DNA of 64,000 nucleotides, from assembly GCF_000425165.1 (NCBI RefSeq), contig NZ_AULG01000016.1, positions 88,801-152,800 on the forward strand. Reading direction: 5' to 3'. Source of the stretch: Photobacterium halotolerans DSM 18316. GTDB taxonomy: Bacteria > Pseudomonadota > Gammaproteobacteria > Enterobacterales > Vibrionaceae. The translations under genes were made by a program, and so were the position numbers. The notes below the pieces were generated by a model. It made no database searches. It was given only the letters and a program-made list of their open reading frames with translations, and was not told the DNA's origin. How positions within the stretch are numbered: position 1 is the stretch's first letter; every line of letters begins with the position of its first letter. Shown here piece by piece: positions 9,584 through 18,131 of the stretch.

Positions 9584-10792
9584 ATGACTGCCATTCGAAT
9601 TGAAAACTTAGACGTCATCTTCGGTAAAAATACCGAGCAGTCACTGGCACTGCTGGATCAGGGCAAAAGCCGTCAGGAGATCATCGACCAGACCGGCGAT
9701 GTGGTCGGCGTGAATAACGTCAGTCTTAACGTGCAGCAAGGTGAGATTTGTGTCCTGATGGGCCTGTCAGGTTCAGGCAAATCCAGCCTGCTGCGGACCA
9801 TCAACGGCCTGAACCCGGTTTCGCGCGGTAAGCTGGAAGTGCAGGATGGTGATGGCATGGTCGATCTGGCCAGCTGCGATGCTACTAGCCTGCGCCACAT
9901 GCGCACCGAACGTATTTCCATGGTGTTCCAGAAATTTGCCCTGATGCCCTGGTTATCTGTGCTGGATAACGCAGCATTTGGTCTGGAAATGCAGGGCATC
10001 AGTAAATCTGAACGCCGCCGCCGGGCGATGGAAAAACTGGAAATGGTGGGACTGGCAGAGTGGAAAGACAAGCTGCCGCACGAACTGTCAGGCGGTATGC
10101 AGCAACGTGTCGGCCTGGCCCGCGCCTTTACCATGGACAGTGATATCCTGCTGATGGATGAACCGTTTTCGGCGCTGGATCCACTGATTCGCAGTCAGTT
10201 GCAGGACGAATTGCTCGATCTGCAACGCAAGCTGAATAAGACCATAGTCTTTGTCAGTCACGATCTGGATGAAGCGCTGAAAATCGGTAATAACATTGCC
10301 ATCATGGAATCGGGTGAGCTGATCCAGCACGGTAAACCGGAAGAGATTGTTCTGAAACCTAACACTCAGTATGTCAAAGATTTCGTCGCCCATACCAATC
10401 CGCTTAACGTGCTGCGGGGCCGTTCGCTGATGACGCCGACCAGCGCGCTGGAAAGCCTGGAAGACATGCTGATCCTCAACCGTCACGAAGGTACCCGGTT
10501 AAACACCAATGATGCCGGTGAAGTACTGGCGGCTCGTCGTCAGGAGCAGGATCTGGCGCTGCAAAGCTGGCATCAGGGTGACGACCTTGACAGCCTGACT
10601 CAGACGCACATAGTAACCACCAGCCCGGATATCTCAATGCGCGATGCGCTGGAAATCCGCTACCGTACCGGCCAGCCAGTGCTGCTGACCGAGCGTAAAG
10701 AGGGTGACAAAAATACCCTGGTGGGTGTGCTGTCCGATCAGGATTTCTACCACGCCCTGCTGGGGAAACACTTTGAGGCCAAGCTGGCGTAA
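9584..10792 (+). CDS. choV: choline ABC transporter ATP-binding protein ChoV
   Basis: A 402-residue ATPase of the ProV/OpuAA family that powers choline uptake. Walker A (GLSGSGKSS), signature (LSGGMQQRVGLARA) and Walker B (ILLMDEPFSALD) are all present. The C-terminal 120 or so residues form a regulatory region with CBS-like sequence (RDALEIRYRTGQPVLLTER...VGVLSDQDF). It is the last gene of the six-gene operon and is followed by a strong terminator. Confidence 0.95.
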   Translation: MTAIRIENLDVIFGKNTEQSLALLDQGKSRQEIIDQTGDVVGVNNVSLNVQQGEICVLMGLSGSGKSSLLRTINGLNPVSRGKLEVQDGDGMVDLASCDATSLRHMRTERISMVFQKFALMPWLSVLDNAAFGLEMQGISKSERRRRAMEKLEMVGLAEWKDKLPHELSGGMQQRVGLARAFTMDSDILLMDEPFSALDPLIRSQLQDELLDLQRKLNKTIVFVSHDLDEALKIGNNIAIMESGELIQHGKPEEIVLKPNTQYVKDFVAHTNPLNVLRGRSLMTPTSALESLEDMLILNRHEGTRLNTNDAGEVLAARRQEQDLALQSWHQGDDLDSLTQTHIVTTSPDISMRDALEIRYRTGQPVLLTERKEGDKNTLVGVLSDQDFYHALLGKHFEAKLA

Positions 10793-10823
10793 CTCTTCGG
10801 CCTCAAACCTTTCTCTCACAGTC

Positions 10824-10853
10824 AAAAGCACGCTGCCTTAGCGTGCTTTTTTT
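10824..10853 (+). terminator. rho-independent terminator of the bet-cho operon
   Basis: An 11-bp stem AAAAGCACGCT / AGCGTGCTTTT with a 5-base loop and a T run. Confidence 0.9.
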
Positions 10854-10909
10854 ATACTGTCATTATTTTCGCTTTTCCTGCCTGCCATGCCTTTGCTGGC
10901 TTGCATACA

Positions 10910-11182
10910 CTAATACCTGTCCAGCTCCGGACTTGCCACCAGCTTGTTCCAAAATGCCGACAAGCCTTCACCAGAACGGATTCTCTCCGCCCATACCGCG
11001 CCGCAAATCATACCAATAACAGTGAAGCTCACCACGACCCCTCCATTGACTTCACCCAACACCAAGCAGACAGGCCCGGCAAGTAGCAAACCCAACATCG
11101 CTGGGGTAGCAGCGAGCATTATCCACATCGAAAGAGCAACAAAACCAGAGACAGCTTTCAACACAGTGACATCCTTATCCAC
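10910..11182 (-). CDS. small membrane protein of unknown function
   Basis: A 90-residue protein with two or three hydrophobic segments (about residues 10-43 and 47-63) and a short polar C-terminus (AERIRSGEGLSAFWNKL). I do not recognise the family. The start would be GTG at 11182 and has no good ribosome site, so the N-terminus is uncertain. It converges with the bet-cho operon and shares the intergenic terminator region. Confidence 0.55.
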   Translation of the reverse strand: MDKDVTVLKAVSGFVALSMWIMLAATPAMLGLLLAGPVCLVLGEVNGGVVVSFTVIGMICGAVWAERIRSGEGLSAFWNKLVASPELDRY

Positions 11183-11324
11183 AGGGTAATCCGCTTACCA
11201 GATAGCAAAATCCTAATCCTTAATGCACTGTGTTGCACTTATGATGACGGATAAATATTAAGAAATGTGATCCTGTGCCAAAGGCAAGCAATTACATACA
11301 AACCAATGATTTTTAAGTAATAAA

Positions 11325-11342
11325 TTGTCATAAAGCTGACAT
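11325..11342 (+). promoter_or_regulatory. candidate PhoB box
   Basis: TTGTCATAAAGCTGACAT matches the Pho box pattern CTGTCATAnAnCTGTCAT at nearly every position, with two 7-base direct repeats spaced by 4. A weak -10 candidate (TAGTTT or TTTATC) follows at once, as in PhoB-activated promoters that lack a good -35. The only gene downstream on this strand is a 36-codon ORF before a terminator. Confidence 0.5.
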
Positions 11343-11353
11343 AGTTTATCAAA

Positions 11354-11464
11354 ATGTCCAGATGGTCATCATTGGGTATCTTCAGCGGCCATGTTCAGAC
11401 CTTTGACCGGCTGACGGGCATGATGGATGCATTCCCGTTCTGGTTTAAGATTGCCACGCCGTAA
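11354..11464 (+). other. 36-codon ORF or gene remnant downstream of the Pho box
   Basis: An ATG-to-TAA frame of 36 codons, starting MSRWSSLGIF and ending PFWFKIATP, with no ribosome-binding site. It ends 28 bases before a strong terminator. It could be a small protein, or the fused ends of a phosphate-regulated gene whose middle was lost. I cannot identify a parent family. Confidence 0.3.
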
Positions 11465-11491
11465 TCGCAGGTACTCTGTGTTTCATTCTGC

Positions 11492-11518
11492 AAAGCCGCT
11501 GACATTCAGCGGCTTTTT
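11492..11518 (+). terminator. rho-independent terminator
   Basis: An 11-bp stem AAAGCCGCTGA / TCAGCGGCTTT, 3-base loop, T run. It closes the transcription unit that starts at the candidate Pho box, which supports that unit being or having been real. Confidence 0.85.
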
Positions 11519-11550
11519 TCATTTTTCGGCTCAGTCTGACTCAAGCAGGC

Positions 11551-11940
11551 TCAAGACAGGTTAAGCTGCCAGGACACCCCAAAACGATCCGTCACCCAAC
11601 CGAAACGCTGGCTGAAACCATAATTCTCCGCGGGCATCAGGGCATTGCCACCTTCGGTGAGCGCGGCATAGACCCGCTCAAACTCGGTTGCCGAGTCACA
11701 GTCAACAAAGACAGACATCGCCGGGGTGAAGGTAAAATTGTGCGAAATGAATGAATCGATAGCGATGAATTCCCGGCCGGCAAGCACAAAACGGGCCTGC
11801 CTGACCATGCCTTTCGACTCGCCATCCGGGTAACGCTCAATATGAAGAATGTCGGATCCGGCAAACAGGCTGATATAGAAATTCATCGCCTCTTCGGCAT
11901 CCCCTTCAAACATCAGATGGGTCAGAATCGCTTGCGGCAC
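11551..11940 (-). CDS. PhnB-like VOC-fold protein
   Basis: A 129-residue protein of the PhnB/3-dmu-9_3-mt branch of the vicinal-oxygen-chelate fold. Visible family features are LMFEGDAEEAMNFYISLF, HIERYP and the C-terminal FGWVTDRFGVSWQL. The start is GTG at 11940 after AGGGAG. Functions in this branch are mostly unknown. It lies 15 bases after the acetyltransferase gene on the same strand. Confidence 0.85.
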   Translation of the reverse strand: MPQAILTHLMFEGDAEEAMNFYISLFAGSDILHIERYPDGESKGMVRQARFVLAGREFIAIDSFISHNFTFTPAMSVFVDCDSATEFERVYAALTEGGNALMPAENYGFSQRFGWVTDRFGVSWQLNLS

Positions 11941-11955
11941 AATATTTCTCCCTGA

Positions 11956-12549
11956 TTAGCCACCGGCCATCTCAGCTGACGGCTCAGACGGTGTGATCTC
12001 TCTGACAACACGGCATGGGTTGCCCACTGCGACGCTGTTATCCGGAATATCTCTGGTGACGACACTGCCTGCGCCAATCACACAGTTGTGACCAATACGC
12101 ACGCCAGGTAAAACAGCCACATTGCCTCCCAGCCAGACATTGTCACCGATCCACACCGGCGCACCGTCTTCCCCATGCAGCCGCTCAACGGGATCAATAG
12201 GGTGAGAGGCGGCGGAAATCATGACATTAGGGCCAATAAACGCATTCTCACCGATAGTCACTTTGCAGACATCCAGTATGGTCAGGTTATGGTTCGAATA
12301 AAAATTAGCCCCCAGCACAATGTTATAACCATAGTCGCAGTAAAAAGACGGTTCCATATGGGCATCGCCGCAAAACTGTACCCTTTCTGCCAGAATCGCC
12401 ATTCGGGCTTGTGTATCACGCGGGTCAGCCAGATTAAAACGATGACACATGACTTTGGCTTCTTGACGGTCATTGACCAGTTCGGCATCTCTGCCACTGT
12501 ATGCCAGGCCCGCGAGCATTTTTTCTTTCTCTGTCATTGATTCAGACAC
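11956..12549 (-). CDS. maltose/galactoside O-acetyltransferase family protein
   Basis: A 197-residue left-handed beta-helix acetyltransferase of the Maa/LacA/NodL group, which transfers acetyl from acetyl-CoA to a sugar hydroxyl. The N-terminal Mac domain (MTEKEKMLAGLAY) and hexapeptide repeats (IGENAFIGPNV, IGDNVWLGGNVAVLPGV, IGHNCVIGAGSVVTRDIP) are visible, with the catalytic His in ASHPID. The GTG start at 12549 is set by AAGGAG six bases upstream. It lies between a GNAT gene and a VOC gene in a short same-strand cluster. Confidence 0.9.
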   Translation of the reverse strand: MSESMTEKEKMLAGLAYSGRDAELVNDRQEAKVMCHRFNLADPRDTQARMAILAERVQFCGDAHMEPSFYCDYGYNIVLGANFYSNHNLTILDVCKVTIGENAFIGPNVMISAASHPIDPVERLHGEDGAPVWIGDNVWLGGNVAVLPGVRIGHNCVIGAGSVVTRDIPDNSVAVGNPCRVVREITPSEPSAEMAGG

Positions 12550-12568
12550 TGTGTACTCCTTTATTTAT

Positions 12569-13078
12569 TCACAGTTCAATGCCATACCGCACAAGCAATC
12601 CGCCGTCGGGCAAGGTTTCATGGTTCAATTCATAGTGAAAACCCAGCCTGGTCAGCAAATGAATGCATCTGTGGTTCTCGGCATCGGTAATGGCGACCAG
12701 GCGGCTCAGCGACAGCGCTTCACGGGCAAAAGACAAGATTGCCTGAGCCGCTTCACAAGCATAACCCTGCCCTTCAACGCCCGGCAAATAGCCGTACCCT
12801 AAATCAATATCTTCCAGGGAATCACGCTTGATCAGGCCGCAGATACCAATAGGTGTATCATTGCTTTTCAATGCAACACGCTGGAGTCCCAGCCCTTTCG
12901 TCTGGTACATACTGATGAGCGAGGCTTCGAGATAATTCAACGCATCCTGACGAGTATGGAGCTGTTTATCACCGACAAAACGTTTAAAACCCGGGGTGTT
13001 ATACAGTTCAAAAATAAAATCGACATCTGCTGCCGTTAACGGCCTGAGCGTCAGACGTTCTGTGGTGATTGCTACCAT
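12569..13078 (-). CDS. RimJ/RimL-type GNAT acetyltransferase
   Basis: A 169-residue N-acetyltransferase. It opens with TERLTLRPLTAADVDFIF, the typical start of the RimJ/RimL subgroup, and has the acetyl-CoA loop around GYGYLPGVEGQGYACEAA. The target could be a protein N-terminus or a small amine and cannot be told from sequence. First gene of a three-gene leftward cluster. Confidence 0.88.
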   Translation of the reverse strand: MVAITTERLTLRPLTAADVDFIFELYNTPGFKRFVGDKQLHTRQDALNYLEASLISMYQTKGLGLQRVALKSNDTPIGICGLIKRDSLEDIDLGYGYLPGVEGQGYACEAAQAILSFAREALSLSRLVAITDAENHRCIHLLTRLGFHYELNHETLPDGGLLVRYGIEL

Positions 13079-13305
13079 GCTGGTTATTCCGATATTGATC
13101 CATGAAGTGCTTGACCGGCTTGAGACATCGTCCTGTGCCCAGGTATTTCCCGATGGAAATGAAACCCCAGCACAATGCTGACTTTTAACTCAAAATGCAA
13201 TACGAGCAGGGTGTTGATAACGCAGATGCCCAGTGTGAAAACCGGGCCAGCCTATCGAAGAGAAAACACAGATCTGGGTTGACGTCTGACTGAAGACAGT
13301 CGCAA

Positions 13306-14079
13306 TCAGTGCCTTTCTTCCTCTCTCAGCGTCAGTACTTCATAACCGGTTTCCGTCACCAGTATCGTATGTTCCCATTGCGCCGACAGTTTTTTGTCTT
13401 TGGTCACCACAGTCCAGCCGTCTTTCTTGGTTTTGGTTTTGTATGTGCCTTCATTGATCATGGGTTCAATGGTGAATGTCATGCCTGGTTGCAGCCGCAA
13501 CCCGCGTCCTTTCAGCCCATGATGAAGCACTTGCGGTTCTTCGTGCATTTCCCGGCCTATACCATGACCGCAATATTCCCGGACCACAGAATAGCCATGG
13601 CTTTCTGCATGCTTTTGAATCGCATACCCGATATCACCCAGTGTCGCCCCAGGCTTCACCTGTCTGATGCCCTGCCACATCGCTTCGTAGGTCGCTTTTA
13701 CCAATCGGGAAGCACGCGGCTGAACCTTACCTATGCAATACATTTTACTGGAATCGGCAATAAAGCCATTTTTCTCCAGTGTGATATCAATATTAATGAT
13801 GTCGCCATCTTTCAGCAGACGGTTTTCATCCGGCATACCGTGACAGATAACTTCATTGATCGACGCATTCAGGACATACGGATAATCATACTGGCCTTTG
13901 CTGGCTGGCCGGGCAGACAAGGTGTCGGTAATAAAAGTGTCGACCTTATCGTTAATCGCCATGGTCGACACACCGGCAGCCACGAAGCTATCCAGCATGG
14001 AAAATACTGAGGCCAACAACCGGCCGGACTCCCGCATCAATTCAATTTCTTGCGCGGTTTTGATATTAATTTTGTTCAC
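13306..14079 (-). CDS. map: type I methionine aminopeptidase (ParD-linked form)
   Basis: A 257-residue metallopeptidase that removes N-terminal Met from nascent proteins. All five metal ligands can be placed: D98, D109, H172, E205 and E236. D109 lies in GFIADSSKMY rather than the usual GFxGDTSxTF, so this is a divergent second-type Map. The start is GTG at 14079, inside the last codons of the upstream ParD-like gene (14-base overlap), so the two are translationally coupled. The normal housekeeping map, next to rpsB in this group, is presumably elsewhere. Confidence 0.92.
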   Translation of the reverse strand: MNKINIKTAQEIELMRESGRLLASVFSMLDSFVAAGVSTMAINDKVDTFITDTLSARPASKGQYDYPYVLNASINEVICHGMPDENRLLKDGDIINIDITLEKNGFIADSSKMYCIGKVQPRASRLVKATYEAMWQGIRQVKPGATLGDIGYAIQKHAESHGYSVVREYCGHGIGREMHEEPQVLHHGLKGRGLRLQPGMTFTIEPMINEGTYKTKTKKDGWTVVTKDKKLSAQWEHTILVTETGYEVLTLREEERH

Positions 14080-14278
14080 TCATTAATTCCTGTACTGATC
14101 CCGCGTCACTGAGTAACAGTTTACGAATCAGTTCGTTATACGTCAGTGTCGGATTCATTTCGGCCAGCAGACCCATCTTTATCCAAAACTCTGCCTGGGC
14201 GTTGATTGAACGCGACATCGTGCTGCTGGCTTTGCGGATTTCCTCATGAAGTTCATCCGATATTTTTACTATCCCCAT
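14066..14278 (-). CDS. ParD-like ribbon-helix-helix protein
   Basis: A 70-residue protein with a short beta strand and two helices (MGIVKISDELHEEIRKAS, then SINAQAEFWIKMGLLAE), as in ParD-like antitoxin-type regulators. The frame extends upstream, but the ATG at 14278 fits the family start. It overlaps the map gene by 14 bases. No ParE toxin is adjacent, so the partner of this RHH protein is the aminopeptidase. An inverted ATATACA repeat just upstream is a likely autoregulatory site. Confidence 0.75.
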   Translation of the reverse strand: MGIVKISDELHEEIRKASSTMSRSINAQAEFWIKMGLLAEMNPTLTYNELIRKLLLSDAGSVQELMSEQN

Positions 14279-14293
14279 AGGGCGCCCTGAATA

Positions 14294-14321
14294 ATATACA
14301 TAGAATAGACAAAGTGTATAT
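14294..14321 (-). promoter_or_regulatory. candidate operator of the ParD-like/map operon
   Basis: ATATACA-N14-TGTATAT, with a third partial copy (GTATAT) at 14327-14332, directly upstream of the ParD-like start and within the divergent promoter region. Short repeated half-sites suit a ribbon-helix-helix repressor. This is inference. Confidence 0.4.
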
Positions 14322-14448
14322 GAAACGTATATCCACAGCAATGTTATGCGATCACGATCCAAGTCGGCCTTTTCAGGCACAGGGAATCTTTACTTTCTCA
14401 TCCGTCCCCCCTGATAATGTCGGCCTGATTGACCATTCGAGCAGTTCT

Positions 14449-15615
14449 ATGATTCAGGTTCCTATTACCCCCCGCCCCAACTGGAAAATGCTGGCAGATG
14501 AATTTGGATTTCGTTTCCATACCCTGGAAGGCGAACCGTATTGGGTTGAAGACCGCTACTTTCAGTTCAGTTTGCAGCAGATTGAAAATGAGCTTGAAGC
14601 GCCCACCGCCGAGCTCCATCAAATGAGCCTGGAAGCCGTGGATAAAGTCATCCGCGATGAAGCCTTACTGAAAAAATTTCAGATCCCGGAAAACATGTGG
14701 GATCTGATTGCCAGCTCGTGGAAACAAAAAGCACCCAGTTTGTATGGGCGGCTGGATTTTGCCTACGATGGCCGTCATCCGGCAAAACTGCTTGAATTTA
14801 ACAGCGACACACCAACGTCACTTTACGAAGCCAGCTTCTGGCAATGGTTGTGGCTTGAAGATCAGGTCAATGCAGGTAAACTGCCAAGGCGCGCCGATCA
14901 GTACAATTTGATTCAGGAACTGATGATTCAGCGCATGGCGGCATTAGGCAGCTATCAGCCGGGACAGACACTGCATTTCGCCTGCTGCCGTGACAGCGTG
15001 GAAGACAGAGATACAGTGCAGTATCTTGAAGACTGCGCCAGAGAGGCCGGGCTGAAAATCGCCTTTGTGTATATTGAAGACATCGGCATCAATCAGGACG
15101 GCGAGTTTACCGATCTGGACGACAACCCTATTCGCTGGATGTTCAAGCTCTATCCGTGGGAGTTCATGTTCCGGGAAGAGTATGCCGCGTATCTGCACAC
15201 CGCCAATGTCAACTGGCTGGAACCTATGTGGAAAAGCATCAGTTCAAACAAAGCCATTCTGCCGCTGATGTGGGATATGTTTCCGCATCACCCGAACCTG
15301 TTGCCCGCCTACTTTGCCGATGATCCCAAAGCCGCAAGCCTGACAGATTTCGTGAAAAAACCGATTTTCAGCCGCGAAGGGGCCAACATCAGCGTGCATC
15401 GCGCCGGTGAAATACTGCAGCATGAACCCGGGCCGTACGGCGACGAAGGCTATATAGTCCAGCAATATACCCATTTACCCCGTTTCGGTAACAACCATAT
15501 GCTCATCGGCAGCTGGTTAATCAATGACGAACCCGCCGGACTGACGATCCGGGAAGATACCGGTTACATCACCAAAGATACCTCGATGTTTATTCCTCAT
15601 ATCATTCTGGATTAG
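14449..15615 (+). CDS. glutathionylspermidine synthase-like ATP-grasp protein (YgiC/YjfC type)
   Basis: A 388-residue ATP-grasp amide ligase related to the synthetase domain of glutathionylspermidine synthase. The start at 14449 gives the usual YgiC length; an upstream in-frame ATG at 14314 would add 45 residues of unlike sequence. Family features include RLDFAYDGRHPAKLLEFNSD, WKSISSNKAILPLMWDM, KKPIFSREGANI and the C-terminal EPAGLTIRED. The true substrate of YgiC-type proteins is not established. The part from 14817 onward is repeated in a damaged copy at 24141, on the far side of the island. Confidence 0.88.
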   Translation: MIQVPITPRPNWKMLADEFGFRFHTLEGEPYWVEDRYFQFSLQQIENELEAPTAELHQMSLEAVDKVIRDEALLKKFQIPENMWDLIASSWKQKAPSLYGRLDFAYDGRHPAKLLEFNSDTPTSLYEASFWQWLWLEDQVNAGKLPRRADQYNLIQELMIQRMAALGSYQPGQTLHFACCRDSVEDRDTVQYLEDCAREAGLKIAFVYIEDIGINQDGEFTDLDDNPIRWMFKLYPWEFMFREEYAAYLHTANVNWLEPMWKSISSNKAILPLMWDMFPHHPNLLPAYFADDPKAASLTDFVKKPIFSREGANISVHRAGEILQHEPGPYGDEGYIVQQYTHLPRFGNNHMLIGSWLINDEPAGLTIREDTGYITKDTSMFIPHIILD

Positions 15616-15633
15616 CACAGGCAGGTACAGAAG

Positions 15634-15655
15634 CGGCGGATATGTCCGCCGTTTT
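15634..15655 (+). terminator. terminator after the ygiC-like gene
   Basis: A 7-bp GC stem CGGCGGA / TCCGCCG with a 4-base loop, then TTTT. Confidence 0.7.
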
Positions 15656-15675
15656 ACCTTGCAATTCGCTATCCC

Positions 15676-15888
15676 TCACTCATTAAAACTGTACTGCCGC
15701 TTCACTTCCACAACCTGCACTGTGTAAGAGGCGTACCATTTTTCCCGGCCAAACTGCTGAGCCAGTGAATGCTGGCTGTCTCTGTGCCAGTTCTGGATAT
15801 CTGCCTCGGTATCCCAATAGGAAATCGCGATTTCCTGATCCCCTTCTGTCACGGCGAGAAAATCCAGACAACCATATTTTTCAAATGC
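15676..15888 (-). pseudogene. truncated antibiotic-biosynthesis-monooxygenase-like gene (left copy)
   Basis: The C-terminal 70 or so codons of the intact gene at 24356-24649, almost identical, cut at 15888 where island DNA begins. It has lost its start and N-terminal third, so it cannot be expressed as in the right copy. Confidence 0.85.
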
Positions 15889-16306
15889 AAGCGAGGAAAG
15901 TACGAGTTCAGGGTAAAACGCCGCTGGTTCACTGAAAAGAAGCGCTTCTGTATATGGTTAACATACTTACCGCCGTCACAACTTTCAGCAGACGATATCA
16001 TCTCGGCATATCGGTGCCGCTGGCAAATTAAGCTGCTTTTCAAGGCGTTAAAGTCACATATCAATTGGCACCGTTTTGTAACAGCGTAAAAAGCCATTGC
16101 TAAAGCTTGGTTTGGGCCAGCTTGCTTACGCCATTAAGAGAAACTCAATGCTTAAAGTTCTGTTTATGAGAACTTGTAGAAACTGCCTTTGTTAGAAGAC
16201 TATACGAAAAAGAGAATGGCAACATTGCAGATTTTGGGCAATGATTGGTGGAGATAGCTATGCAGGCTGAAGCAGCCGTCCATCCAATTATTAACACTTT
16301 GCCATG
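15889..16306 (+). pseudogene. 3' remnant of an IS4-type transposase
   Basis: From the island junction the plus-strand frame reads VKRRWFTEKKRFCIWLTYLP and then YRCRWQIKLLFKALKSH, the C-terminal Y-(2)R-(3)E/K-(6)K region of IS4-family DDE transposases. After the TAA at 16087-16089 further transposase-like words continue (KAIAKAWFGPACLRH, ILGNDWWR), interrupted by more stops, up to the start of the reductase gene. The 5' half and any terminal repeat are missing. It marks the left edge of the imported DNA. Confidence 0.65.
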
Positions 16307-18025
16307 ACTAATGACGTGTTTGATCCCAACCAGTTATCACTGATTTCCACAAGGATTTGGGAATCCAAGTATCGACTGTACAATGATTCGATCAAAGAAA
16401 CCGCTATCGAGCAAAGCTGGCGGCGAGTTGCCAACACCCTGGCCGGGCCGGAAAAACAACAAGCCTATTGGCGTGAGAAGTTCTTTCAGATCCTGTCCGA
16501 TTGGAGCTTTTTACCAGCTGGGCGGATTCTTGCGGGGGCCGGTGCCGAGAATCACCGTATTACCTTGCTCAACTGCTTTGTCATGGGGGCAATCCGGGAC
16601 TCAATGCCGGGGATCAGCCGCTCCCTGCGCCAATCGGCTATTACCCTGCAACAGGGGGGAGGCATTGGCCTGGATTTCTCCAGCTTACAACCGGCCGGTA
16701 GCAGCCCGCTCCATCTGGGACCGGTCGCCTTGCTACAGATCTGGGATCGACTCTGTGCTGCACTGGCTGCCGGAGGCTCCAGGCGCGGTGCCATGTTAGC
16801 CAGCCTCCGGTGCGATCATCCGGACATTGAAGCCTTTGTCAGGGCCAAGAGCCTGGCAGCAAGTCTGATCCACTTCAATCTTTCGGTGCAGATAAGCGAC
16901 GACTTTATGCGGGCGGTGGCAGAGGATACGGGCTGGCAATTGTGTTTTCCTCCCGGGATTGCAACAGGCCCGACGATCAAAGCCAGGGACCTGTGGGAAC
17001 TGATCCTACAGTCGGCCTATGAAGGCGGAGAGCCCGGGGTACTGTTTGTAGACAGCATCAACAGGACCAATAACCTGGCTTACTGTGAACACCTGACCAC
17101 CACCAATCCCTGCGGCGAAGTTCCGCTCCCCCCTTTCGGCGCTTGCGACCTGGGGTCCATCAACCTGAGCCAGCTTGTGTCTAGACCGTTCAGCGAGGCA
17201 TGTGCATTTCAGTGGCAAAGGTTGGAATCGATCTGCACCACGGCGGTCCGCATGCTGGACAATGTGCTGGAAATTTCCAACTTTCCTCTGCGCCAACAGC
17301 GCCGCTGTGCCTTGCAGAGTCGCCGGATCGGGCTGGGCATTACCGGCCTGGCCGACTGTCTGCAGATGCTGGGGTTAGCATACGACAGCCCTGAGGCCAG
17401 GCAGTTTGCAACAGAACTAATGACTCGGATCCGCGACGCTGCTTATGCCGCTTCTGTCGAGCTCGCCGGCGAAAAGGGCTGTTTTCCCTGTTTCGACCAA
17501 AAAAACTATTTGCGGAGCACCTATATCCGCTCGCTGCCGCTGTCCCTGCAACATACGATTGGGAAAAAGGGGATACGCAACAGTCACTTGCTAGCCATTG
17601 CCCCTGCCGGCAGCATCAGTTTGCTGGCCAATAATGTTTGCAGTGGTATTGAGCCCATGTTCAGCCCAGGGTACTGGCGCCATATCCGCTTTTCCAAACA
17701 ACAGGAAAGTCTCTGGCTGGAGCCATACGGCGTGCATATGTGGCGCCACCTTAACCCCGGAAAAGCATTGCCTGATACCATGGTGGCGGCTGGCGATCTG
17801 ACACCGAGGGCCCATCTTGATATGCAGGCCTGCCTGCAACCTCTGGTGGACAATGCGATTGCCAAAACGATCAATGTTCGAGCCGATCTACCTTTTGTCC
17901 AGTTCAGGGATATCTACCGACAGGCCTTCCAACTGGGCCTTAAGGGCGTCACTGTTTATCGCCCCAACCGGGTGCGGCCGAATGTATTGGAACCGGAACA
18001 GGGCTGCAAACCGTCCGTCTGCTGA
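16304..18025 (+). CDS. nrdJ: class II (adenosylcobalamin-dependent) ribonucleotide reductase
   Basis: A 573-residue reductase that makes deoxyribonucleotides with a B12 radical, so it works with or without oxygen. The first active-site Cys lies in LLNCFV (C91); NPCGE at 268-272 gives the radical Cys and the Glu; RNSHLLAIAPAGSISLL is typical of short NrdJ proteins. The C-terminus has a Cys pair (CKPSVC) for thioredoxin-type reduction. There is no N-terminal ATP-cone. The start lacks a clear ribosome site and sits on the end of the transposase remnant. First gene of the island; it probably supports DNA synthesis under low oxygen. Confidence 0.92.
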   Translation: MTNDVFDPNQLSLISTRIWESKYRLYNDSIKETAIEQSWRRVANTLAGPEKQQAYWREKFFQILSDWSFLPAGRILAGAGAENHRITLLNCFVMGAIRDSMPGISRSLRQSAITLQQGGGIGLDFSSLQPAGSSPLHLGPVALLQIWDRLCAALAAGGSRRGAMLASLRCDHPDIEAFVRAKSLAASLIHFNLSVQISDDFMRAVAEDTGWQLCFPPGIATGPTIKARDLWELILQSAYEGGEPGVLFVDSINRTNNLAYCEHLTTTNPCGEVPLPPFGACDLGSINLSQLVSRPFSEACAFQWQRLESICTTAVRMLDNVLEISNFPLRQQRRCALQSRRIGLGITGLADCLQMLGLAYDSPEARQFATELMTRIRDAAYAASVELAGEKGCFPCFDQKNYLRSTYIRSLPLSLQHTIGKKGIRNSHLLAIAPAGSISLLANNVCSGIEPMFSPGYWRHIRFSKQQESLWLEPYGVHMWRHLNPGKALPDTMVAAGDLTPRAHLDMQACLQPLVDNAIAKTINVRADLPFVQFRDIYRQAFQLGLKGVTVYRPNRVRPNVLEPEQGCKPSVC

Positions 18026-18131
18026 TAGGAAAAATTTCCCATTTTATTCCTGTCGTTTTGCTTCTACATTGAAATAACCATGTTATTAAACTTGGGTGAA
18101 ACCGGTACCTTCGTGCCCCCTGGAGTTAGTG

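Larger units (their letters stand above)
14817..15888. repeat. left copy of the duplication flanking the island
   Basis: This 1072-base segment (3' two-thirds of the ygiC-like gene plus the 3' part of the monooxygenase gene) recurs at 24141-24568 with a 643-base internal loss and scattered substitutions. Alignment starts at 14817/24141 and stops sharply at 15888/24568, after TCAAATGC. Confidence 0.9.

Noticed and set aside
15769..16089. 106-codon plus-strand ORF across the left island junction
   Set aside because: Its first part is the antisense of the ABM gene and only the part after 15889 is transposase-like; the fusion is accidental.
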